Source: Poa pratensis (Eukaryota > Streptophyta > Magnoliopsida > Poales > Poaceae). Taken from it: 64,000 nt of DNA. The stretch covers positions 3,246,532 to 3,310,531 of the forward strand of contig CAMZMU010000035.1 in assembly GCA_947311845.1 (NCBI GenBank). Reading direction: 5' to 3'. The translations under genes and the position numbers were made by a program. A model generated the notes under the pieces. It had not been told where the DNA came from. It searched no databases and saw nothing but the letters and a program-made list of their open reading frames with translations. This document shows positions 25,301-35,245 of this stretch, one piece after another (the first letter of the stretch is position 1; every line of letters begins with the position of its first letter).

Positions 25301-26055
25301 GTTCTTCCCCACCAAATGTATCGTTCAGAAGAACTCTATTAGGGCCTAGACAAGCATTGTGGAATGCCTTGCTCCTCCGGTTGGAATCTGTCCAACTGAC
25401 AGACGGCCCTGATAAATTTCGTTGGGATCTTACTAAGAATGGTAAATTCTCGGTTGATTCCATGTATAGAGCTTTAATCCAACCCGTAATACAAGTCGAT
25501 AGTAATAAGAAAATTTGGTTGATGAAGATACCGCTAAAAACAAAGGTTTTCGCGTGGTATCTTCGTCGAGATGTAATTCTTACTAAGGATAACCTTGTCA
25601 AACGCAATTGGCACGGGAGCAAAAAGTGTGTATTTTGTAGTCATGATGAGACTATCAAACACCTATTCTTCCAGTGTGAGTTTATTAGGTCTATATGGTC
25701 AGCTATCCAGATAGGTTCTACCTTATATCCTCCGCGCAGTGTTGCAAATATTTTTGGCAACTGGTTGAATGGGGTTGATTCTAGGTTTAAACTACTTATT
25801 AGGGTGGGAGCGATTGCTGTTATTTGGTCGCTATGGCTATGTAGAAATGACAAGGTTTTCAATGACAAAAATTCTTCTGTTATGCAGGTCATATACCGGT
25901 GCACAGCTACGCTCCGTTCATGGTCGGTTCTGCAGCGTGCGGAGCACCGAGAGCTGTTTTTGGAGGTGTCGTCGCGTCTGGAGGCGGCGGCGAGGGAGTT
26001 ATTCTCCCAGCATGGATGGCCACATAATCTTCGACTCGACCCTCCACCACCATAG
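22377..26055 (+). pseudogene. LINE ORF2: endonuclease, reverse transcriptase and zf-RVT, inactivated
   Basis: The order is AP-type endonuclease (22511-23100: VAVYGPAQEE, IIGGDFNLLR, LSDHAPIL), linker, reverse transcriptase (23854-24900: LKIDFEKAYDKV, KKGLRQGDPLSPMLF) and zf-RVT at the C-terminus (KTKVFAWYL, C-x2-C...H...C near 25560-25690). A normal product nicks DNA and copies the RNA in place. Defects: a frame change near 22440-22510 (conserved start in another frame), another near 23500-23540, a TAG at about 23803-23805, and the catalytic box reads Y-A-N-D instead of Y-A-D-D (about 24445). The last change alone should abolish polymerisation. Confidence 0.85.
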
Positions 26056-26229
26056 GCGTCTCTACAATTTCTCATCATGATATGTAATTCGCCTTTTTTG
26101 TTTTTGCTCGTTTTTGGAACTGTGGAACTTGTTCGGGCTGTGTGCATCCCAGTTATGCAGAGGCCGGGTGTAATACTTAATACTCTTAAGTAATAAAATC
26201 CCTTTATCAAAAAAAAATCAGTTGCAGTA

Positions 26230-27440
26230 TTCAACTCCTGAAAGCCAGCAAATTGTAGTGTCAAAATGCTTCAAGGATTTATCTGTTGTCATCAGCATCC
26301 CTAGGAGTTATGGGCAGGGCTATGTTACCTCTGTTACAGAGCTCTTTTTTATAGCTGATAATAATTATTTTTCTTCAGGTGAAAGGATGGTTGCTGCAGT
26401 TCTCACCTAGTCCACCGCGTCGCATCAGTGTTATCAGCAGTGCCTACATGTTATATCTGAAGGAAAACTCATCGAGTTGTAGTCTAGCTTAATTCCTAGT
26501 GTAGCAAGATGCTTTGGAATACCTAATCAAGGGAGTTTCTACCTCCCAAATTGTCCTTCCAAGTCGGATTTTGTTATATCTTGCTTATGTTGCATGTCTG
26601 GGCCAAAGTACCAACTCGCTGAACCTATATTTATGTGTGTTCTCATCCGTGACTTGAAAGTAATGTACTAGTCGACATGGGAATTTCTTAATCTAATGTG
26701 CTCAACATGGGTGCCATTGATTTGTCTGTAGCAAGATGCATTCGGACACCTAATCCAGGGAATTTCTACTCCCCAAGTGTCATTTCAAGTATAATTTTGC
26801 TGTATCTTGCTTTTGCTGCACGACTGTGCTTTACAGCGCCTCTCGTCAGGCCAAAGTATGTAACATCTGAGCTTTCATTTCTGCATGTTCTTCTCCCCTG
26901 TGATTTGAAAAGCATGTCGTCATAACCGCGGGTTTAATATAGTCGTTAAGTCACGGTCTGCCGGTGCTCTGTTTTCTCTCTGAGATTAAGGCAACTGAAG
27001 GACAGATCGAAGTTCGAAACAAGAGAGAAACGAATGATATAAACAAGGTGATCTCTGAATGTTAGTTCATTTTTTTCTCTGTAATACCTGGTACAGAATT
27101 TGGTCTAATCTGCATCCATCTGTGCCATATAATTCTACTATGAATGAACCCGTATTCATTCCACAAGTCACTCTCCTATGTTCATATGACTCTGAATTGG
27201 AACGCTGAGACAGAAACTCTTACCCTGAAGCTGAGGTCGTGACTGCTATCCACTCTGAATTGGAACGCGGAGGTAGGGGAGCAGCAGCATTCTCAGTTGA
27301 AAACTCTGAGTTCTCCGGCGACTGTGACTGCTACTAGTGGACTCTTCAGGCACTGTAACCGAAATGGTACAAAACTAACAGTGCAAAAAATTGCAGTGGA
27401 CGACAAGAGCAGGAAACTGGACAGTACCACCAGGTTATAC
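26230..27440 (+). other. Tail of F-box unit 2, with an internal tandem duplication
   Basis: This resumes the unit interrupted by the LINE and aligns with 6577-6605, 7387-7472 and 17857-18640. A block at about 26495-26665 is repeated at about 26730-26925 (AGCAAGATGC..T.GGA.ACCTAAT.C, GGCCAAAGTA). No coding exon could be supported. A few conserved splice-like strings (TTCTTCAG|GTGAAA) hint that it may be transcribed. Confidence 0.55.
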
Positions 27441-27707
27441 TTAATTAAAAGCACACTAGACTGTGTTTCTACTTTTCAACCGGTGAATTAAAAGCATACT
27501 AAACTTTCTCCTTTACTAGAAGCACTCGGCATAATGAATGTTACTTTTTTAGAAGTACAAACCTGCGTACAATCAACAGATACAAAGAAGAAAACAAACG
27601 CAAATTCGTACAGAAGATTGTACTCTACTCAAAGCACTACAGCAGCAAGCCGCTGAGCATAATGAATGTTACTTATTCTGCAGCTCATGCTAACAAATGT
27701 TTCCTCA

Positions 27708-28304
27708 TCAGGAGCCAGCACTCCCGCCCGCCGTCAACGACCCGACCACCGGCACCACCGCGTACGCACACCTCCCAGCCACGGCCCTCGCCGCGGTCGT
27801 GTTGTACACCGCGTCGAGCCGCACCATGGCCGGCGTGCCCGGGCAGGTGACGTTCACGAACCCGTCGGGCGTGCAGTTGAAGAGGAAGAGGAGCTGCCGG
27901 TTGGCGGCACTGGCGGAGAAGGGCGCGAGGCTGAGGCTGGCGGAGACGTCGATGCTGGGGACCGGGCAGCCCGTGGCGTCGGTCTGGACGTTGTCGTTGG
28001 CGATCACCACGGTGCGGTCGGCGTAGGAGACGCGGAGGAGCTTGTACCCGCCGCGGAAGGATCGAGCCAGGGCTGCCCGGCCGCCGGGGAGGCAGTCCAC
28101 CTGGAACGCCGACGGGCCGCACGGTGTCGCCGGCTGGCTGGCGTCCGTGAGCCAGAACGGGTAGGCGAGGGTCACGTTCCCGCACGTCTTGGGCGCGCAG
28201 GTCGCCACGGCTGCCGCCGCCGGCGCCGTCGCGTGGTGCAGGAGTACCAGGCATGCTGTGATGAAGGAGAGGAGGGCTCGCCGGCGCGGGAATGGAGGAC
28301 ACAT
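27708..28304 (-). pseudogene. LRK10-like ectodomain (GUB_WAK) gene fragment, C-terminally truncated
   Basis: Reads leftward from the ATG at 28304. A signal peptide (RRALLSFITACLVLLHH) is followed by a GUB_WAK-type domain: C-A-P-K-T-C-G-N-V-T, YPFWL, PCG, FQVDC, L.VSY..RTVVIAN, FLFNC and a later GRCAYAVVPV. The frame stops about 200 codons in (SAGS, stop at 27708-27710), just before the C-rich SGG segment found in complete relatives. There is no membrane segment or kinase. The truncation lies close to the end of the F-box unit (about 27440), suggesting a rearrangement join. GC content is markedly higher than the neighbours. It could be a secreted ectodomain protein if expressed. Confidence 0.7.
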
Positions 28305-28959
28305 GGCGAGGATCAATATGTGGGTGTCTTCTTAGACCGCGGTGAAGAAGGCTGAATCTCGTACCTACGTACGGAGAGAGAACTCTCTACCTATATAGTG
28401 ATTGATGGAGAACTGTAAAACAGCGACAATTTGACTCGTGTGTTCCTTTGTCGCCTGGTCACTTTCTAGGACTTTGTTTCTCTGTTTTCTCTGTTTTCTC
28501 TGTTCGTGCGTCTGTTGAGACTTGAGAAACGGTATATATATGGTTTACGTGATGCTTGCATCAGGAGATCGTAGGTGAATGTACAATGTGTGCTTAGTTG
28601 CAGCAGCAAAGTGGTGAATCCGGTACGCATGGCTCAAGGGGACTACAAAACCACACATGTTTGTCAATATCATAAAATACGATGTCGCTGACGCCTCATC
28701 GTTGATCGGCCTGAAGGAACTGGTCAGCGACGTACTTAGCATACTCCGAATGGGCTCCCGAAAGAGCATCTATGACAGTGTTGTTGGTCGAGATAGAGGA
28801 TGGATGGACGGATTTGTAGTTGGATGTACATGAGCCGAGGTCAAATGATACTTTCCTAGAGGGTTTCTAACATTTTCTTGGAATCCTAATAGAAAATAAG
28901 ATGAAAAGAAATGCAAACATGTGTTGCCCATGCAGGGAATGTTGTAACACGAGAGGCTA
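28305..28959 (-). promoter_or_regulatory. Upstream region of the 28.3-kb LRK fragment, shared with the 53.4-kb copy
   Basis: 28395-28610 aligns with 53880-54060 (TTTGACTCGTGTGT.CCT, TCGCCTGGTCACTTTCT, GGTTTACGTGATGCTTGCAT). Each lies upstream of an LRK10-like ectodomain start on the minus strand, so it is likely a conserved promoter block. I cannot place the transcription start. 28610-28950 shows no other feature. Confidence 0.5.
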
Positions 28960-29346
28960 GTATTTTTTGCCAAATCTGGCCATTTTCACGAACTAATCAC
29001 GGAACTGGCCGTTTCTGGAAACTATTTCCAAATCTGGCCCCTCGGGTCGGCGCCACGTTACGTGGAGCCGAACTTGTGTATGTCGGCGCCATTTTGTCTT
29101 GGAGCCGAACTTCGTTGCTGGGCTCGAAATGAAATTCAGAGAATGCGTAGGTCGGCTCCACGTTACGTGGAGCCGACCTTTCCACGTCGAATTTTGCCTG
29201 GGTCCAACAACGAACTTCGGCTCCAGGACAGAATGGAGCCGACATACACAAGTTCGGCTCCATGTAATATGGCGCCGACCCGAGGGATCAGATTTGAAAA
29301 TAGTTTCCAGGAGCGGCAAAAAACGGCCAGATTTGGCAAAAAATAC
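28960..29346. mobile_element. Foldback MITE, Mutator-like, 387 bp with 9-bp TSD
   Basis: The element is one long imperfect palindrome. GTATTTTTTGCCAAATCTGG at the left end is mirrored at the right end (GGCAAAAAATAC), and the arms run to a centre near 29150-29180 (GGTCGGCTCCACGTTACGTG). GAGAGGCTA flanks it at 28951-28959 and 29347-29355, a perfect 9-bp duplication, which points to the Mutator superfamily. It has no coding capacity. Confidence 0.9.
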
Positions 29347-29355
29347 GAGAGGCTA

Positions 29356-29820
29356 CTCGGAGATTGGAATGTTGGAGTATCATTTACTAACTAAAGGTTT
29401 TTGTGGAAGGTTATTCACGTTAAACATGTCACGGTGAGGAGACGGAAATTGTTGATGGCAAAAATACTCAAGGCGAAGATGAAGCCATCAATTTTGAGTC
29501 CGTCCGAAATAATTCTGAACGGGATGAGTGGAAAATACACATGGGATCGACATTGTTGATTTATTGCATATCATGCATATGAAAATGAAAGTGGCTCCAG
29601 AAGATAATGTGAAAGAAGCTGACAATTTTGCACATTTGGTTGAGGAGTCTAGAACTCCCTTGTATCCTTGTCCTGAGGGTCGCAAGATTTTTTCTGTTTT
29701 TTTGCCATAATTGCCAAAGGTTTCGTAATTTTATTGGAAATGTGAACCTAAAGACATGGATTTCGGGAGGAAAATGTCCTTTTCAACAAAAGAAAAAAGA
29801 GAGAAAAGGAGAGTGATACT
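29356..29820 (+). pseudogene. Possible decayed CACTA TNP2 N-terminal fragment
   Basis: The frame at 29528-29710 reads I-D-I-V-D-L-L-H, then a later VEESRTPLYP. It resembles the N-terminal part of TNP2-type transposases where a PLYPGC motif follows an acidic helix. The match is short, so the call is weak. The rest of the stretch holds nothing I recognise. Confidence 0.25.
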
Positions 29821-29986
29821 CCTAACTAAGAAGGGCTGCCAGAAGCCCAGAACAAACTGGGTTACGTTTTCTTGGGTGTTGGGCATGTTGCTGCTTTTTT
29901 TTTTGTGTGTAACGTTGCTGCTTGGGCGCCAAACCTATATATCGCCCTACGGCGATGCAACTCGCGTGCATTGCCTGAAGGGTGCG

Positions 29987-29987
<1 letters not shown>

Positions 29988-30017
<30 letters not shown>
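29988..30017 (+). repeat. Poly(G) run of 30 bases
   Basis: An uninterrupted run of 30 G residues lies next to the left arm of the AT-rich element. It may form G-quadruplexes. The length may be uncertain through sequencing error. Confidence 0.8.
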
Positions 30018-30019
<2 letters not shown>

Positions 30020-30505
30020 GCTGGTGGCACGGCCCAATTTTCGCGCGCGCTTCCGTTTTCTTTTCTCCTGTTTTTTAAGCACTTTTCTCCTCTTTTTTCT
30101 AATTTCTTTTTCCTGTTTTCGTTTTTCTTTTCTGTTTACTTTTTCTTTCCTTTTCCGTTTTCATTTCAGTTCTCGTTTTCTTTTCCGCATTCATTTTCTT
30201 TTCTATAAAAATTGTTCGGATTTAATTTCTGTTTGGATTTTATATTTGTTTAAATTTCAAAATTGTTAAGTTTTTAATTTTTGTTCATTTGATTTTTTGT
30301 TCGGATTTGAATTTTGTTCGGTTTTGAAATTTGTTCAGATTTGAAAATTGTCCAGATTTTATAAATTGTTTGGTTTTAAAATTTGTTCGGATTTTGAAAT
30401 TCGTTCACTTTTAAAATCATTCAAAAAAATCGTTCAACATTTTTTTTCTTCACTTTTGAAATCGTTCAAAATATTTTTTGTTCACTTTTAGTTTCAGTTC
30501 CACCT

Positions 30506-30945
30506 TGTTTTCTGTTCATTTTTAAAATCGTTCAAAAATAGTTGACGTTCAACCCCATTTATGATCATTTTTTAAAATCGTTTAAAAATAGTTTTCGTTT
30601 ACTAGCCTTTTCTATTCAATTTTAAAATCGTCCCAAAATAATATTTGCTCAAATAATTTTTGTTCACTTTTAAAATCGTTCAAAATAATTTTCATTCACT
30701 TTTAAAATCGTTCAAAAAGTGTTTCCGTTCCATCTCTTTTTCTGTTCACTTTTTAAAATCGTTCAAAAATAGTTTCCGTTCACCCCCATTTATGTTCATT
30801 TTTAAAAATCGTTCAAAAATAGTTTTCTTTTACTAGCCTTTTCTGTTCAATTTTAAAATCGTTCCAAAATAATATTCGTTTAAAATAATTTTTGTTCACT
30901 TTTAAAATCGTTCAAAATAATTTTCATTCACTTTTAATTTTTTTG
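30506..30945 (+). repeat. Two tandem copies of a roughly 230-bp AT-rich unit
   Basis: Each copy carries the same succession: CTGTTCA..TTTTAAAATCG, CCCCATTTATG.TCATTT, ACTAGCCTTTTCT, then TTTTGTTCACTTTTAAAATC. The copies differ by scattered changes. Confidence 0.7.
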
Positions 30946-31491
30946 GATTTAAAAGTTTGTTCGGATTTGAAATCTGTTCGTATTTGAAATGTGTTCAGAA
31001 TCGAAATTTGTTCAGATTTAAAAATCATTCAAAATTTGAAATTTGTTCAAATTCAAAAAATCGGATTTAAAAAAAAATGGATTTGAATTCTGTTCAATAT
31101 TGAAAATTGTTTCAGATATGAACATTGTTCAAATTTGAAAAAACGTGTAGATTTCAAATTTGTTCGGATTAATAAACAAAAAAGAGTCAAAAAGAGAAAA
31201 AACTGTGATTTCTTATTGGAAACAGCCCGTGAAGCTTCTCCTTCAGGCGACGGAGGCGCGTTGCGTCGCCTTGGGGCGATGTACAGAACCTCCCTGCTTG
31301 GGTGGTACGCGGCCCGCTGCTTTTGGTCGGTTTCAATGATGGGCTTGACACACACACCCATCTCAAGAGTTTTATTTGGGCTTTGTTCAAAAAAACAAAT
31401 TGGGGGTAGGGCCTTCGCCATGGCCTATAGCCCATATACCTGCTGACGTCCATCCCCGTCGATTCGGGTGAAACCTATATGCCGCCCATTA

Positions 31492-32431
31492 GGGCATCTC
31501 CAGCCGTCCCCCCCAGGAGCCAAAAATGACCCTTTTTTAGCGCCGACGCTAAAAAATTGTTCCAGTCGTCGCCCCAAGAGGTCGATTAGCGTCGAATAGC
31601 GCCGCGGCGCACCCAGCATAGACCCAATTGCCTGGGTTTCGCCTGGGGGGGGGGGGGGCGCTAACATTTACATGCAAATTTGGCCCACTGTCAGCGTCCA
31701 AGCACCTTCTCTCTCCTCACTTTTCCACCAGCCCCACCATGTGCGCTATCTTCTCTCTCCTCTATCCTCTTGCTACGCCGCCCTCCAAGCTCATCTGCTC
31801 CGGCTTGCCCCTCCTCTGCATACCTCGGGCCGTCGCTGCTCCTCTCTTCCGGCTCCGGCTCGAGCTCGCCGCCGCTCCTCTCTTCCGTCTCCGGCTCGAG
31901 ATCGCCGCCGCTCGCGCTTGCCCCTCGCGCCGTCGTCCATGGCCGACGCCGCGGATTGCCGCCCTCTGGCCGTCTGGCGCCCGGCTCGCCGCCTCCGCCC
32001 TCCGCCCAGCTCGCTTCGTCCTCCTCGAGGTCGCCGCTTCTCCTCCGGCCGGGGCGCGTGGTGGTCACAGCTCTGGTACGTGACGAGCACCTGGGTGCCG
32101 CCCACGCGAGGACGCGTCTGGACGCCGTGAACAACACACCCTTGCCACGGCGAGAGCGTGCACGTCGCCGTCCAGATATCGCCGGGGCGCACTCGACGCC
32201 GTGCCCACCGTCTTTGCCGGGCCGGGGAGGAGCTCGCGCCCGTGGCTGTCTCCCTGCTGCCGTCGCCGTGGACGTCGAGCACTTGCGAGCTGCCGACACG
32301 TGTCCGCTGCTAATTTCCTGGGTTTGGCCACGAGTGGAAAACGTCCCGCACCCAGAGCCAAAATTGCTCCTGGGGGGGCACATCCGGCGGAAGAAATAGC
32401 GCCTGGGGGGGCTTCACGGCTGGAGATACCC
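31492..32431. mobile_element. PIF/Harbinger-type non-autonomous element, 940 bp, TTA TSD
   Basis: The ends are inverted: GGGCATCTCCAGCCGTC at the left and ..ACGGCTGGAGATACCC at the right. TTA lies on both sides (31489-31491, 32432-32434), the target duplication typical of PIF/Harbinger. The interior is very GC-rich (31700-32330) and gives long frames on both strands with low-complexity Arg/Ser/Pro proteins, which I do not call genes. It may carry a captured host fragment. Confidence 0.85.
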
Positions 32432-32537
32432 TTAGTGCCCTGGAATTCAGCGGCGCCTACACGATTCGCTCGTGAAGCGTTTTTTGGGCCGGCCCATTAG
32501 CACTCCTCAACCGCTAAAAAGGTTAATATGTCGCGGT

Positions 32538-32604
32538 GGCAGGATTCGAACCGGGCACCTCCTCAAGCGTGTACCGGGACATAACCACTGGGCTACGCCC
32601 GTGT
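32538..32604 (-). ncRNA. Degenerate tRNA-like sequence (Pol III box A and box B)
   Basis: On the minus strand, a box-A-like TAGCCCAGTGG (32585-32595) is followed about 45 bases later by a perfect box B, GGTTCGAATCC (32542-32552). The acceptor and T-stem pairings are poor, so it is not a working tRNA. It may be a tRNA-derived SINE head or a decayed tRNA carried in the surrounding repeat. Confidence 0.5.
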
Positions 32605-32629
32605 TTACGCTCAGAATTCATTATTCTTC

Positions 32630-33925
32630 ATTTTATTCGTATCCAGTTTGGGATTTTCGGGTTCTTTTTCTGTTTCATTTTTGTTTTCCGTTTTATTCTT
32701 TCTCTTTCTGTTTTCTTTTTCCGTTTCCTTTTTTTTGTTTCTTTTCCTGTTTTGTTTTTATGTTTTCTTTTGTGTTTTCTTTTTTGGTTTTATTTTTTTG
32801 TTTCCGTTTTTCTATTTCGTTTTTATGTTTTAATTTTCGCTTATATTGAAAATGGTTCGTGTTTTGTAAAAAGGTTCCGAATGAAAAAAATGGTTTGAAA
32901 TTTTCAAAGATGGATCCTTTTTAAAAATGGTTCCATTTTGTAAATGGTTTCAAATAAAAAAATGATTCTATATTTTGAAAATGGTTCCGAATTAAAAATG
33001 GTTCCAAATTTGAAAATTGTTAATATTTAAAATGGTTCTAAATGTAAAAATGGTTCCAAATTTAAAATGGTTTTCTTTTTTGTTCTCGTTTCTTTCCTTT
33101 TTCTTTTTCTTTTTCCCTTTTTTCTTTTTTGTTGTTTTTATAATTTTTAAAAATGGTTTCAAATTTAAAAATGGTTCTAAATATTGTTTATGCTCATCTT
33201 TTTTTTATAATTATTAAAAATGGTTTCAAATTAAAAAATGATTCCAAATTTAAATGGTTCCAAATTTGGAAAATTGTTTATTTTTTAAAAATGGTTCCAA
33301 CTTTAAAAATTATTCATTTTCGAAAGTGGTTCCGATTTTTTGAAAATGGTTCTTTTGAAAATGGTTCCGAACCGAAAAAATGGTTCCGATTTTTCGAAAA
33401 TGGTTCCGAACTGAAAAAATGTTCCTTTTTGGAAATGGTTCCGATTTTTGAAAATGGTACCGAACCAAAAAATGGTTCATTTTTTAAAATGGTTCCGAAC
33501 CGAAAAAATGGTTCCGAACCAAAAAATGGTTCCTTTTTTAAAATGGTTCCGAACCGAAAAAATGGTTCCTTTTTGAAAATGGTTCCGATTTTCGAAAATG
33601 GTTTCGAATGAAAAAAATGGTTCCAATTTTTCGAAGATGGTTCCTTTTTGAAAATGGTTCCGAACCGAAAAAATGGTTCCAATTTTTGAAAATGGTTCCA
33701 AATTTTAAAACGCTTCAAAATTTGAAAATGGTTTCAAATTTAAAAATAGTTCCGTATTTAAAAATGGTTCCGAATAAAAATTAGAAAAATGGTTCCAAAT
33801 TTAAAATGGTTCTAAATTTGAAAATAGGTCCAAGTTTGAAAATTTGTTTATTTTGAAAATGATTTCAAATTTAAAAATGGTTCCGAATTTGAAATGGTTC
33901 CAAATTTAAAAATGGTTTCAAGCGG
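32630..33925 (+). repeat. AT-rich array of AAAATGGTTCCGAA-type short repeats
   Basis: T-rich sequence (32630-32830) passes into many imperfect copies of a 12-18 bp unit (AAAATGGTTCCGAACCGAAA). It gives long frames on both strands composed of the same few residues; these are artefacts of the repeat. It probably fills an unrecognised Mutator-like element that separates 31300-31480 from 33929 on, segments that are nearly contiguous in the paralogous copy at 54440-54860. Confidence 0.75.
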
Positions 33926-33928
33926 TGC

Positions 33929-35236
33929 GGTTTGCTTGGGTGGTCGCGAAGAGCAGGTTCACAGGACGTAAGTAAGTCTGCACCTTCAGCTTCCTTCCAC
34001 GATTGTTTTGCCAATAGAAAAAAAAAGTTGGATATACAGTTTGTGCATCCAGGTTCTGAAATTTAGCGTCTTAACTAGAGACTAAATCTCTTCGGGCGTT
34101 GGTGGAAACAAGTGTAAAATCAAAGGTGAATAGAACATAAAAAATATCAGATCATCCAAGCACACCCCTTAACTACAGATTTTGGTGAATAGTCAGTTGG
34201 ACATTGGCTCACTGATATATACAGGAGAACCTACAGATTACAACAGTTGATGTTGTTAACTGCTATTAGAAGCACTACACAAATATATGCTTGCATGTAC
34301 TGATTTTGCATAACTCCAACATATTGCTATGAGCTGACAGGCACAACTCGACTTGAAACATCAGCGGTTTAATAATCTCACACACTGTATCTTCTTAATT
34401 CCAAGTCTTTCTAGCCTAAGGCTAAGGGACTCTTTCAAGCAGCAATTCATTATTTCATCATGGCGATGCATCTAAACTCAAAATCACCGAAGCTAAATTT
34501 CCCTGCCCAAATCTGCTCATAGTTTCATAAACGCATCTCTTGTCACCGGATCATCACCACCCTTGGAGCTGCACTAAAACTCAAATCACTGAAACCAAGC
34601 CTCTACATCCAGCGACTTGGCGTGTCGTCGGAGGCGTGCAGGCTGACAAAGTAGAATGCCATATCCTAGACCATATGAGGAACTTGCGGTAAATGGATGC
34701 CAGCAGGAAGAAGTTCACATCATATATGTTCACCCAGCACATTCGCATCCATCATATCCCCTGACACCCCAAAGCACACAACAAAACAGAGAGGGCAATG
34801 TCAGAAGTACAAACCAGAGGTGAACACCAGCAGAATCAGTAAAGGGCAGTCGGCAGTCCGTCGCCAGAAGACGCACTGGGCCGACACGTACTCCCTCCGT
34901 TCCAATTTAATTGACTTGCTATCCATCAAATGTGGATGTCGATACATCCACATTTGATGGATAGCAAGTCAATTAAATTGGAACGGAGGGAGTACAACAC
35001 AAAGCAAACTTCCTAAGTGGTTATGGCAGTAACAATTGGGCCCACGAGGGAGCACGAAGCGCAAACGCAGACAGACAAGACCAGGAGGCGCTCGACCCTC
35101 CGGAACTTACAGTATTTCTACTAGTGGTCCAGGTCTTGAAATATTGGTAGCTGTCTGCCCATTGGCTGCGGCTTTAGATCCAATGCCTTTTGTCAGTTGG
35201 AACTTGGTACACAAAACTCATCGGACACTCGTGTTA
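33929..35236. other. Duplicated segment A, paralogous to 54805-55140
   Basis: 33929-34070 matches 54805-54990 (GCGGT..TGTTTGCTTGGGT, CTTCAGCTTCCTTCCA, TATACAGTTTGTG.ATCCAGG). 35143-35230 matches 55020-55140 (TTGGTAGCTGTCTGCC, GTTGGAACTT). The remainder (34080-35140) has a Stowaway element and otherwise nothing that I can call. No gene is supported here. Confidence 0.6.
34890..34992. mobile_element. Stowaway MITE, 103 bp, near-perfect palindrome
   Basis: The ends are CTCCCTCCGTTCC / GGAACGGAGGGAG with TA on both sides (34888-34889, 34993-34994). The arms pair almost perfectly around a 6-base centre (TCGATA), as in young Tc1/mariner-derived Stowaway elements. Confidence 0.95.
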
Positions 35237-35245
35237 TTCCTATTA

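Larger units (their letters stand above)
21971..26216 (+). mobile_element. LINE, L1-like, plus strand, with 13-bp TSD
   Basis: The element ends in an A run (26209-26217) after CTCTTAAGTAATAAAATCCC and is flanked by ATCAGTTGCAGTA at 21958-21970 and 26217-26229. It contains the tail of ORF1 and a nearly full ORF2. It is 5'-truncated within ORF1. It inserted about 520 bp downstream of the F-box stop codon, in the same orientation. Confidence 0.92.
29930..31300. mobile_element. Mutator-like AT-rich element with degenerate long inverted ends
   Basis: The left end (ATATCGCCCTACGGCGATGC then TTGCCTGAAGG near 29940-29980) is mirrored near 31225-31285 (CCTTCAGGCGA, GCGTTGCGTCGCC, GGCGATGTA). Between them lie T-rich arrays of TTTTAAAATCGTTCAAAA motifs. 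No transposase is visible. Exact ends and the TSD could not be fixed, so family assignment is tentative. Confidence 0.45.

Noticed and set aside
27666..28355. 229-codon plus-strand frame opposite the LRK ectodomain
   Set aside because: High-GC shadow; the minus-strand frame carries the signal peptide and conserved cysteines.
29982..30269. Frame of Gly run then Phe/Ser-rich residues
   Set aside because: Produced by a poly(G) run followed by TTTTC-rich repeats.
31672..32399. Several long frames on both strands (up to 239 codons)
   Set aside because: They lie in the GC-rich interior of the Harbinger-type element; both strands are open and the proteins are low-complexity.
32538..32604. Functional tRNA gene
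   Set aside because: Box A and B are good but acceptor and T stems do not pair well.
32472..33718. Long frames of repeated Met-Val-Pro-Asn or Phe/Lys residues on both strands
   Set aside because: They follow the AAAATGGTTCCGAA repeat array and have no protein-like composition.
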